DNA from: Pycnopodia helianthoides
Taxonomy: Eukaryota; Echinodermata; Asteroidea; Forcipulatida; Asteriidae
Direction: 5' to 3'
DNA length: 64,000 bases
Assembly: GCA_032158295.1 (NCBI GenBank)
Contig: CM063256.1
Coordinates: 7,103,725 to 7,167,724 of the forward strand
Positions 27,245 through 37,453 of the stretch are shown in pieces. Every line of letters begins with the position of its first letter. Position 1 is the first letter of the stretch. The position numbers and the translations under genes are program-made. The notes under the pieces were generated by a model that did no database searches, had not been told where the DNA came from, and saw only the letters and a program-made list of their open reading frames with translations.

Positions 27245-27895
27245 TGAATGTGACTCGACCCTAATGTAGCCCATATAGGGACATATTATAGGTACAGGTG
27301 TGTGTGTGTGTGTGTGTGGGGGGGGGGGGGGAGCTACGGGCTACATCAATGTGGCTCGACTCTAATGTAGCCCATAGGCCTATATGGACCTATATAGGTA
27401 CAGGGTGGGGGGGGGGGCTACGGGCTACATCAATGTGGCTCGACCCTAATGTTGCCCATATATGGACCTATATAGGTACAGGGTGGGGGGGGGGGGCTAC
27501 GGGCTACATCATTGTGGCTCGACCCTAATGTTGCCCATATATGGACCTATATAGGTACAGGGTGGGGGAGGGGGGCTACGGGCTACATCAATGTGGCTTG
27601 ACCCTAATGTTGCCCATATATGGACCTATATAGGTACAGGGTGGGGTGGGGTGGGCCTACGGGCTACATCAATGTGGCTTGACCCTAATGTTGCCCATAT
27701 ATGGACCTATATAGGTACAGGGTGGGGGGGGCGACGGGCTACATCATTGTGGCTTGACCCCAATGTAGCCCATATAGGGACCTATATATGTACATGGGGG
27801 GGGGGGCGACGGGCTACATCAATGTGGCTCGACCCTAATGTAGCCCATATAGGGACCTTATAGGTATAGGGTGGGGGGGGGGGTAGGGGCTACAT
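27245..27895. repeat. Minisatellite of about 78 bp with long G-runs
   Basis: About eight units read roughly GCTACGGGCTACATCAATGT, GGCTCGACCCTAATG, TTGCCCATATATGGACC, TATATAGGTACAGGGT and then a run of 7-14 G. In several units the period is a multiple of three, so one frame stays open with the repeated peptide word ATSMWLDPNVAHIWTYIGTG. I treat that frame as an artefact. The G-runs could form G-quadruplexes. Confidence 0.9.
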
Positions 27896-28589
27896 CAAGG
27901 TACAAGTCCTGATGGGGTACCGTACATTTCTGGGAATCATTCGGAACAAGACAACCATGTTCCCATAATCTTTGGTAAATACTCTTTGTTTGGATTACTA
28001 ATGAACACAACTATAACTTGAGCCTTTGAAGTTTAAAATGATATCAACTCATTGTATCTTTTGTTTATCATCCTTAATAAAACAATAATTTATTAGAATT
28101 ACCTGAGTGTGAGGATGTTTTGCTCGTATAAAGTGTCTTTTTGTCAAAGAATTAGCTTTGTTTTGGTCTTAAATGTAAACTTCTTGTCTATATGATTAAA
28201 AAATGATGAAGAAATAAATGCCTCATTAGCAATCAAACTATTATTTGTCTATGGTTTTCATTTTAAATAAAGACAAACTTATTTGAGTTTTTCACATATA
28301 GATCCCCAAAGAGAGGTATGTTTTGGATTGGATTTTAAAGTTTAGTTTTCTAGAAGTTACCAACATTGAGCCTTTCAATTATATATTTTTTTCTTTCCAA
28401 ATTTTACTTAAAATAATATTGGAAATATTCGGCAATATTATTCACAACAATTTACCAATCAAATAAAATTGGATTGTGTTGTTCATAACTGGTGGACGAA
28501 TCCCCCTAAAATTAATTGTAATCTGCAGGAATGTGTATACACGCGTTTCCAAAACACATAATTTCTAGACACAAATTTTAGCCAACCAC

Positions 28590-29402
28590 TTAAAAATTTG
28601 AGTCAATAATTTTACCGGTGAGCTCAGCATCAGGGAAATCCATGGCAACGATTCCCCATCTTGTCTTTCCATTAAAGAAGTCTGACAAGTAAGAATTCAC
28701 ACGCTCTGCAACAGCATGCGGCCAAGCCAGTGCACTGGTGCCACTTCCATAGGTAAGGTACATGGAGCTGCTCGATCCTTGCTTTGCCGCTTCAAGATGG
28801 CTCCTTACGCTATGCCATTTTGCCTCTACGTCTTCAAGAAGTAAACTCGGGATCTTCCATCCATCTGTAACCTCCAAGGTTCCGTACGGTAGCCCGACTG
28901 ATGCAGAACCGCCATCATAGTCTCGTAAAACTACCAGCTTTCCCCGAGCTTCCTCCATCAATGGAAAGTCCTCCCCTTGCCAAAATAGCGTTGATGAGAA
29001 CCTATTAAGACAAAGCTGGACAGCTTCTGCAAAAGTCGTAGCGTTGCTCTCTGGTTTAAACTCTTCCTTGATGCGCATAAAGACGATCTCCGTAGCGTTT
29101 GCGTCTAAGAACTTCTCCGTCACCTCCAAAACATTGTCCAAGTTGACGAGCTGGTAAATACAACCATGATGGATCAGCAGATTATCGTTGAAATGTCGGC
29201 ATCGTATATCGACAAACCGTATTCCCATTTCATATTGCTTGGATAGAGGAAGTGCTTGGCACTGGTGTGAGGGGCCTCCGTATTGGCTCATCGTGCTATG
29301 GGTTCCTGGTATGGATAGTGTACATGTTGAGTAAGAATCGGGCACCCGTCTCATCCAACTTGAACCTGTGTAGGATTTCATGGCTGCTGTATCCTTATGC
29401 AT
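28590..29402 (-). CDS. Bacterial-type phosphatidylinositol phospholipase C (PLC-X domain), intronless
   Basis: A single open frame of 270 residues covers a complete PI-PLC X domain. It shows LSIPGTH (His35), VDIRCR (Asp65, Arg67), IHHGCIY (His79), EIVFMRIKEE, ARGKLVVLRDY and the C-terminal WGIVAMDFPD (Asp255). These line up with His32, Asp67/Arg69, His82 and Asp274 of Bacillus PI-PLC. The residue after the first catalytic His is Ser, where Bacillus has Asp33. No signal peptide is seen, so the product is probably cytosolic or the first exon is missing. A second Met (Met8, codon 29379-29381) has the better start context (GCAGCCATGA). The expected reaction is cleavage of phosphatidylinositol or GPI anchors into diacylglycerol and a cyclic inositol phosphate. 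The lack of introns among intron-rich neighbours fits retroposition or old lateral transfer, neither proven. Confidence 0.85.
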   Translation of the reverse strand: MHKDTAAMKSYTGSSWMRRVPDSYSTCTLSIPGTHSTMSQYGGPSHQCQALPLSKQYEMGIRFVDIRCRHFNDNLLIHHGCIYQLVNLDNVLEVTEKFLDANATEIVFMRIKEEFKPESNATTFAEAVQLCLNRFSSTLFWQGEDFPLMEEARGKLVVLRDYDGGSASVGLPYGTLEVTDGWKIPSLLLEDVEAKWHSVRSHLEAAKQGSSSSMYLTYGSGTSALAWPHAVAERVNSYLSDFFNGKTRWGIVAMDFPDAELTGKIIDSNF

Positions 29403-30326
29403 TAAAAAAACCCTCTCATAACAAACACAATCATCAACAGTGGGACTACTTTTAAAATTTGTTTGGTGTGTATACTCCGTACATGTACATGTACGTACAT
29501 ATACATGTACATGTACACATTGTACATTGTACTTTGTACTACAAACCAGTCTGTTTCAGTACACCAGTCACATTCTAATGCTATTGTGCGTGTGAACACC
29601 ATGACCAAAACAACCTGTTGATGTAAGTTCATTTTTTTGTGGTTTGACCTAAACAAACTTGAACTAAACGAAACACAAAAGGCTTTTATCATTTTGGGGC
29701 CAATTTTTTTTCTTCTCAAATACGAATCAATGGAACCAAAGTGAGGTTAAGGTGAAAAATAGTATTTGTTACTGCTAATGAAGACAACGATATTGACAAG
29801 GACGTAACACTAGCAAGATAAAATATGTTAGGGGGCAATTAAAACAAGGGTGCTACAAGTCAATGATAAAATCAACTTTACTTCATTTGAGCATGTTAAA
29901 AAATCTGGTATAAATAATTAGGCAATCATTATATTTGAATACTTATTCTTAAAAACAATTACGGGGTTAAGGGAGGGTTCAACCTTCATTTAAAACATAA
30001 TTTTGAGCGAACGAAAATTATCGTTGACCAATGGCAGTTAATTAAACATTTTGAACAATCTTTCCTGCATATATTCATAAAGGAAGTTGGTATTAAGTCA
30101 TGCATAATTCATTGAGCTCTCCCACGGACGAGCATCGCGCCAGGTACCTGCAGGTGTCATCGACATCTCACCTGGCTATGTACAACATTGGCTCTGCGCA
30201 TGTTCCAACAATATGTGTGTAATTCAAATTATGAAAATGTAAAAAAGAAGAAGGAAAAAAGGACGTATAACACACCCAAAAAACCAACCAAAACAACAAC
30301 TAGTGGTCACGAGACCTTTTATGAGA
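29403..30326. other. 5' flank of the PI-PLC gene, spacer
   Basis: No gene is seen. Near 29478-29520 there is a (TACATG)n-type self-complementary microsatellite. The stretch should contain the promoter of the minus-strand PI-PLC gene, but no element can be named. Confidence 0.4.
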
Positions 30327-31099
30327 TAATAACACACATAGGTTATACCAAACATTTCTTTACCGACAAATGACTAATATTCTTAGAAGGACTTTGGATC
30401 ATCCGCTAGGGCTGTGTTTACAGCTTGTAGACTTAGATTCTATATGAATAACACTAAGCTAATAGGGCTCTCTACCCCCACCCCAAGAACAAAACAACAA
30501 CAAACAAACAAACAAACGAACAAAAGAAACACCTTCAATAAGCAAGCACACCGTAAAATAAACAACAGACAGCCTTGTGTTTCGACCCAGTAAATCGGGG
30601 TTTCTCTTTGGTATCCCTTTAGCGACGTCTTTTTACACACAATTGGATAGAGGACCGTCCTCAGTTTCTCTGTTGGTATCCCTTTAGCGACGTCTTTTGT
30701 ACACATAATTGGATAGAGGACCGTCCTCAGTTTGGTGAACCTCTCAGATACTGATTTTCTGAAAGTCCTCTTTTACCTCAGCAATCCTGCTGCTACTCAT
30801 ATACTCATCACCATCATCATGAGATAATAATACTATGATTTAAACGTCTTGGTTCTTGTGAAGCTAATGATTTGTGAACTTCCGGTATGTTACGTAAAAG
30901 GTTGCAGCTCAATGGCCTCTGGCTATTCACCTCTATAACCCTGCACTCGTATACCTCTGAAAGGAACCGCCTTTTTATGATACTAGCACTACTTTTTTAT
31001 GTTTTTTTTAAAACTTGTTTTGCTATTTTTTTAATTTTTTTTTAAATTTTTGAAGCTTTACATGCATTATATATATCAGTTTCTTTTTTTGGTATTTGG

Positions 31100-31181
31100 T
31101 GACGGTGGGACCGAGATTTGAACCGCGGACCCTTTGAGTGCGAGGCGAGGGGAATTTCCGTTAGGCCATCAGGCTACAGCC
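31100..31181 (-). repeat. tRNA-derived SINE head in duplication unit 1
   Basis: On the minus strand an A-box-like TAGCCTGATGGCC (31164-31176) and a B box GGTTCAAATCT (31114-31124) are spaced as in a tRNA, with CCTCGCACTC in the anticodon region. The acceptor ends do not pair, so it is a SINE head or tRNA relic. An identical copy is in unit 2. Confidence 0.55.
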
Positions 31182-31955
31182 TAGATCTGTATTGTTAAAG
31201 CATACTTTATATATTCAACACATTACTTACACAGTATAGATGACAATTGACGACCCACATGAAACAAAACCTTCAGTGATCCACATAAATTTTCACTGGG
31301 TCCAGAAGAGAGCGAAAAAACAGATTATTTGATGGCAAAATGTATACAGGTTGCGCAATGTTTGTCATATTAATGCTTGGAATCAGAAGGCAATGGGGCT
31401 GTACGTGAGTAAAGGTTAATGTCGTTGACATGTGCACAGCGCCATCATGACTGTACATGTTCACTGTAAATGTGGGATTTCCCCCTTCAAATGCAATGTG
31501 GTTTAACACTCTCCTGGGCTGACAGACAGAGGGCGCATTCGGAGTTCAGAGCTTCAACAACCAAGCATGAAAGCGCATGCAATATTTATTTGGGATTATT
31601 GTTAGTATTCTCTTCGCTACGTCTCGAGCGTGAAGACAAATTCTTATGCTGGTCTACTGCACTGAAACAATATGCCAGTCAATATATCTCCACGTTATTG
31701 TTAATACTGATTGTTTTGTAGTCACGTTAAACACATGAAACTTGCTGATTTTATGTCATTATGTCAACGATTCAAAAGAGTGCATTAAAATTTAACTTGT
31801 TAATGTTATAATCTCTTTACATTATTTCTGTTTTCTGTTCTTTCATTGCGCCATGAACATAAGTTTTGATGTAAAAATCTTCCAATTTAGGATCAAGGGG
31901 GTCAATCGTTCATCTTTAATGTGATTTAGTACTGCTGAAATAGCATTGACTTCAC

Positions 31956-32091
31956 AACAATTGACAGACTCAACAATGACAGACTCAACAATGACAGACT
32001 CAACAATGACAGACTCAACAATGACAGACTCAACAATGACAGACTCAACAATGACAGACTCAACAATGACAGACTCAACAATGACAGACTC
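31956..32091. repeat. 15-bp minisatellite, about 9 units (unit 1)
   Basis: ATGACAGACTCAACA is repeated about nine times head to tail with little variation. The matching array in unit 2 has about ten. The period is a multiple of three, which opens long spurious frames on both strands. Confidence 0.95.
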
Positions 32092-33320
32092 AGTGTTGTT
32101 CTTGAGATGTTTTTTTTTTCAGGCAAACCTATCGACGACAACTTTGAGGTTGCAAAATTGTGGAGAGAATTTTTTGGGGAGGCAAAGAAACAAATGCTCC
32201 TATTAACTGGAGGTCATTTGCCCTTCCCCTTGCAACCACCCGCAACGCCGCCGCTGCGAATGAAGCTACGTTTTAGATTAAATATTGAGGATTTATTTTC
32301 CCCAAGGTTACCCGGCTGGATGGCCACCCATTTCCACCCGACTCTATTCGCGGCTGACATAGGCTACGCGCCATCAGGTATAGGCCTTGCTTGACGTCAG
32401 AAACTTTACATTTCTTGTTGTACGGCCTCAGATAAAACAACTTTATTTCTTATAAGTTTCTTTTAAAACTAATAGAACATGCTCTTTTAGTTTTTAGAGT
32501 AAAATCACATTTATGTAATTTTATGTTTTTTCCCCATTGATTGAGCTGAACAGAAACTGTGCCTGTGGGAAGTCCAGGCTCTGGTCCCTGCTTTGCTCCG
32601 AGTGACTCTTTATAGCTACTCATTCGTTGTTAGGAAAGTAAAATTTGCCGTGAAATATGAAAGTGAAATAAATGCAACAAACCAACGAATAAAACCCGAG
32701 AATAAGACTTGACCTCTGTTTCCGGTTTGTGAACAATTTGGCCCAACTGTCGGTCATGTTATCATTAAACCTACGTAATGGTCGAACAAGTTCGGATGTG
32801 CATGATTGGCAAAATGGGGTTTCTAAAAAGTAAGCATCTTCGTCCCAAGTTGAAATTTTAACAAATTATTCGTAGTTTATGAGCCTTCTAATTGTATTTA
32901 TAACAAACTGCTATGGGTATTTTTATTTTCAAGAACTTTGTATAAATATAATTTTTTTAAAGATGATAATAATAATACTAGTAATGATAATACCCAGTCT
33001 TGTTTAGTACTTTATCACACCCAATGGGCGTCTAAAAACGCTCAGTATTTGAGCTATGTGGAGCTATGTTATGAGGTATGATACCAATGCCCTTTACATA
33101 GCACCATTTAATCTTTACAAGGTGCTAGTAAATTTGCTACCAGTCAAACCAGGAACACTGGGGCGTACCCCCTGCTCTTTACGATAAATGTGCACTGGGA
33201 TCTGTTGATTTGATTTCACTAGAAAAATATAGTCTTTGTTCGCGACTTGCACACTCATAACAAAATCGTCATTTGTATAGATCTATAACATTCGATGACC
33301 ATAACAAAACCAACCAAGCC

Positions 33321-33670
33321 TTAAAGGTACATGTTGCCTTGGATCGGTCGAGTTGGTCTATAAAATTGTTTGTTATAAAATGCACATGGTTAGAAAGATG
33401 TTTTAAAAGTAGAATACAATAATCCACACAAATATGCCTCGAAATTGCGTGGTTTTCCTTGAACTTTGCGAACTAACACGGTCGGCCATTTTGTGTGGAG
33501 TCAACAATTTGACTCAATAAAATGGCCGACTGTGTTAGTTCACGGCGTAAAAGGAAAACCACGCAATTTCGAGGCATATTTTTGTGGATCATTGTATTCT
33601 ACTTTTAAAACATCTTTCTAACCATATGCAATTTATAACAAATGGTTTACAAACGCTTTTTATAGGCCAA
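33321..33670. mobile_element. Foldback MITE, right end truncated (unit 1)
   Basis: The left end reads TTAAAGGTACATGTTGCCTT. Long arms mirror each other around 33510 (CCTCGAAATTGCGTGGTTTT against AAAACCACGCAATTTCGAGG, and CGGTCGGCCATTTTGTG against AAAATGGCCGAC). The right terminal inverted repeat stops after TATAGGCCAA, so the last 25 or so bases are lost. It lies directly upstream of the transporter start codon copy. Confidence 0.8.
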
Positions 33671-33896
33671 TAAAATTCATTTGCATTCACCGTAACTAGC
33701 TAGTGAAAGGTTTGATATTATTTGATGCAAATTCATTGTACATGTTTACGTGTATACGTGTATTATGTACAGTGTTTGTACCATATTTTACTGTACTGCT
33801 GTTTACTGAAGCATTACCACCCTATCAACCTAAGTCACTGTGTTCATATTCAGACAGCTACTGTCATAGCACCTCTGTATCAATTCATATAAATTT

Positions 33897-33955
33897 ATGA
33901 GCAAATCCGCCATGGCATTATGGAGGTGGCGTAGTCTGGTGATACTTGCAGTTTG
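33897..33955 (+). pseudogene. Truncated duplicate of the MFS transporter first exon
   Basis: The first 59 coding bases of the transporter at 37454 (MSKSAMALWRWRSLVILAV) are duplicated here together with their upstream sequence, then cut by the duplication junction. Past the junction the frame runs into unit 2 sequence for some 40 codons and stops. It has no splice donor of its own at the normal place, so it cannot make the transporter unless transcripts skip to the intact exon. Confidence 0.85.
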
Positions 33956-34734
33956 TAATAACACACATAGGTTATACCAAACATTTCTTTACCGACAAAT
34001 GACTAATATTCTTAGAAGGACTTTGGATCATCCGCTAGGGCTGTGTTTACAGCTTGTAGACTTAGATTCTATATGAATAACACTAAGCTAATAGGGCTCT
34101 CTACCCCCACCCCAAGAACAAAACAACAACAAACAAACAAACAAACGAACAAAAGAAACACCTTCAATAAGCAAGCACACCGTAAAATAAACAACAGACA
34201 GCCTTGTGTTTCGACCCAGTAAATCGGGGTTTCTCTTTGGTATCCCTTTAGCGACGTCTTTTTACACACAATTGGATAGAGGACCGTCCTCAGTTTCTCT
34301 GTTGGTATCCCTTTAGCGACGTCTTTTGTACACATAATTGGATAGAGGACCGTCCTCAGTTTGGTGAACCTCTCAGATACTGATTTTCTGAAAGTCCTCT
34401 TTTACCTCAGCAATCCTGCTGCTACTCATATACTCATCACCATCATCATGAGATAATAATACTATGATTTAAACGTCTTGGTTCTTGTGAAGCTAATGAT
34501 TTGTGAACTTCCGGTATGTTACGTAAAAGGTTGCAGCTCAATGGCCTCTGGCTATTCACCTCTATAACCCTGCACTCGTATACCTCTGAAAGGAACCGCC
34601 TTTTTATGATACTATATAGCACTACTTTTTTTTTTTTTTTTTTTTTACTTGTTTTGCTGATTTTTTTTTTTTTGTTGTTAAATTTTTGAAGCTTTACATG
34701 CAATATATGTATCAGTTTCTTTTTTGGTATTTGG

Positions 34735-34817
34735 TGACGGTGGGACCGAGATTTGAACCGCGGACCCTTTGAGTGCGAGGCGAGGAGAATTTCCGTTAGG
34801 CCATCAGGCTACAGCCT
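34735..34817 (-). repeat. tRNA-derived SINE head in duplication unit 2
   Basis: Duplicate of the tRNA-like element at 31100-31181, with the same B box GGTTCAAATCT and A-box-like TAGCCTGATGGCC on the minus strand. Confidence 0.55.
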
Positions 34818-35568
34818 AGATCTCTATTGTTAAAGCATACTATGTATATTCAACACATTACTTACACAGTATAGATGACAATTGACGACCCACATGAAAC
34901 AAAACCTTCAGTGTTCCACATAAATTTTCACTGGGTCCAGAAGAGAGCGAAAAAACAGATTATTTGATGGCAAAATGTATACAGGTTGCGCAATGTTTGT
35001 CATATTAATGCTTGGAATCAGAAGGCAATGGGGTGTCGTTGACATGTGCACAGCGCCATCATGACTGTACATGTTTACTGTGAACGTGGGATTTCCCCCT
35101 TCAAATGCAATGTGGTTTAACACTCTCCTGGGCTGACAGACAGAGGGCGCATTCGGAGTTCAGAGCTTCAACAACCAAGCATGAAAGCGCATGCAATATT
35201 TATTTGGGATTATTGTTAGTATTCTCTTCGCTACGTCTCGAGCGTGGAGACAAATTCTTATGCTGGTCTACTGCACTGAAACAATATGCCAGTCAATATA
35301 TCTCCACGTTATTGTTAATACTGATTGTTTTGTAGTCACGTTAAACACATGAAACTTGCTGATTTTATGTCATTATGTCAACGATTCAAAAGAGTGCATT
35401 AAAATTTAACTTGTTAATGTTATAATCTCTTTACATTATTTCTGTTTTCTGTTTTTTCATTGCGCCATGAACATAAGTTTTGATGTAAAAATCTTCAAAT
35501 TTAGGATCAAGGGGGTCAATCGTTCATCTTTAATGTGATTTAGTACTGCTGAAATAGCATTGACTTAC

Positions 35569-35720
35569 AACAATGACAGACTCAACAATGACAGACTCAA
35601 CAATGACAGACTCAACAATGACAGACTCAACAATGACAGACTCAACAATGACAGACTCAACAATGACAGACTCAACAATGACAGACTCAACAATGACAGA
35701 CTCAACAATGACAGACTCAG
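35569..35720. repeat. 15-bp minisatellite, about 10 units (unit 2)
   Basis: Same ATGACAGACTCAACA unit as in duplication unit 1, with about one additional repeat. The number difference shows the array has changed since the segmental duplication. Confidence 0.95.
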
Positions 35721-36877
35721 TGTTGTTCTTGAGATGTTTTTTTTTCAGGCAAACCTATCGACGACAACTTTGAGGTTGCAAAATTGTGGAGAGAATTTTT
35801 TGGGGGAGGCAAAGAAACAAATGCTCCTATTAACTGGAGGTCATTTGCCCTTCCCCTTGCAACCACCCGCAACGCCGCCGCTGCGAATGAAGCTACGTTT
35901 TAGATTAAATATTGAGGATTTGGTACCATCAGGTATAGGCCTTGCTTGACGTCAGAAACTTTACATTTCTTGTTGTACGGCCTCAGATAAAACAACTTTA
36001 TTTCCTATAAGTTTCTTTTAAAACTAATAGAACATGCTCTATTAGTTTTAGAGTAAAATCATATTTATGTAATTTTATGTTTTTTCCCCATTGATTGAGC
36101 TGAACAGAAACTGTGCCTGTGGGAAGTCCAGGCTCTGGTCCCTGCTTTGCTCCGAGTGACTCTTTATAGCTACTCATTCGTTGTTAGGAAAGTAAAATTT
36201 TGCCGTGAAATATGAAAGTGAAATAAATGCAACAAACCAACGAATAAAACCCGAGAATAAGACTTGACCTCTGTTTCCGGTTTGTGAACAATTTGGCCCA
36301 ACTGTCGGTCATGTTATCATTAAACCTACGTAATGGTCGAACAAGTTCGGATGTGCATGATTGGCAAAATGGGGTTTCTAAAAAGTAAGCATCTTCGTCC
36401 CAAGTTGAAATTTTAACAAATTATTCGTAGTTTATGAGCCTTCAAATTGTATTTATAACAAACTGCTATGGGTATTTTTATGTTCAAGAACTTTGTATAA
36501 ATATAATTTTGTTTAAAGATGATAATAATAATACTAGTAATGATAATACCCAGTCTTGTTTAGTACTTTATCACACCCAATGGGCGTCTAAAAACGCTCA
36601 GTATTTGAGCTATGTGGAGCTATGTTATGAGGTATGATACCAATGCCCTTTACGTAGCACCATTTAATCTTTACAAGGTGCTAGTAAATTTGCTACCAGT
36701 CAAACCAGGAACACTGGGGCGTACCCCCTGCTCTTTACGATAAATGTGCACTGGGATCTGTTGATTTGATTTCACTAGAAAAATGTAGTCTTTGTTCGCG
36801 ACTTGCACACTCATAACAAAATCGTCATTTGTATAGATCTATAACATTCGATGACCATAACAAAAACCAACCAAGCC

Positions 36878-37228
36878 TTAAAGGTACATGTTGCCTTGGA
36901 TCGGTCGAGTTGGTCTATAAAATTGTTTGTTATAAAATGCACATGGTTAGAAAGATGTTTTAAAAGTAGAATACAATAATCCACACAAATATGCCTCGAA
37001 ATTGCGTGGTTTTCCTTGAACTTTGCGAACTAACACGGTCGGCCATTTTGTGTGGAGTCAACAATTTGACTCAATAAAATGGCCGACTGTGTTAGTTCAC
37101 GGCGTAAAAGGAAAACCACGCAATTTCGAGGCATATTTTTGTGGATCATTGTATTCTACTTTTAAAACATCTTTCTAACCATATGCAATTTATAACAAAT
37201 GGTTTACAAACGCTTTTTATAGGCCAAT
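36878..37228. mobile_element. Foldback MITE, right end truncated (unit 2)
   Basis: Duplicate of the element at 33321-33670, with the same truncated right end. It was therefore already truncated before the segmental duplication. Confidence 0.8.
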
Positions 37229-37453
37229 AAAATTAATTTGCATTCACCGTAACTAGCTAGTGAAAGGTTTGATATTATTTGATGCAAATTCATTGTACAT
37301 GTTTACGTGTATACGTGTATTATGTACAGTGTTTGTACCATATTTTACTGTACTGCTGTTTACTGAAGCATTACCACCCTATCAACCTCAGTCACTGTGT
37401 TCATATTCAGACAGCTACTGTCATAGCACCTCTGTATCAATTCATATAAATTT

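Larger units (their letters stand above)
26171..28589. other. VGAT 3' flank and spacer before the PI-PLC gene
   Basis: This holds the VGAT 3' untranslated region, one MITE and a minisatellite, both listed separately, then AT-rich spacer. The last part should contain the 3' untranslated region of the minus-strand PI-PLC gene. No other gene is seen. Confidence 0.5.
30327..33955. repeat. Tandem segmental duplication, unit 1 (3629 bp)
   Basis: This unit is repeated almost base for base at 33956-37512. Both begin TAATAACACACATAGG, and unit 1 ends GCAGTTTG inside a copy of the first coding exon of the downstream transporter. Differences from unit 2 include about 70 bp present only here (near 32296-32370, ACCCGGCTGGATGGCC), about 22 bp present only here (near 31398-31422), one fewer 15-bp minisatellite unit and scattered substitutions. 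The unit contains an internal 60-bp direct repeat (GGTATCCCTTTAGCGACGTC twice, 30610 and 30674), a tRNA-derived SINE head, the 15-bp minisatellite and a truncated foldback MITE. Confidence 0.95.

Noticed and set aside
27298..27863. Open frames across the 78-bp minisatellite as a repeat protein
   Set aside because: The frame is open only because several units are a multiple of three long. There is no start context, no splice sites and the G-runs vary in length and break the frame.
30440..30706. 88-residue minus-strand frame, identical at 34069-34335
   Set aside because: The identity comes only from the segmental duplication. The translation runs through an internal 60-bp direct repeat and a CAAA microsatellite and matches no family.
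31956..32091. CRISPR-like array
   Set aside because: The repeats are contiguous 15-mers with no spacers, in a eukaryotic genome; it is a minisatellite.
31926..32206. Frames on both strands through the 15-bp array (MTDST repeats, SLLSL repeats)
   Set aside because: A 15-bp period keeps any stop-free frame open. No flanking domain or signal peptide is present, and the repeat number differs between the two duplication units.
32118..32394. Exon-like frame after a TTTTTTTTTCAG acceptor (KPIDDNFEVAKLWREFFGEA)
   Set aside because: It looks protein-like at first, but the duplicate at 35750 carries an extra G that shifts the frame and lacks about 70 bp. No upstream exon or family match is seen.
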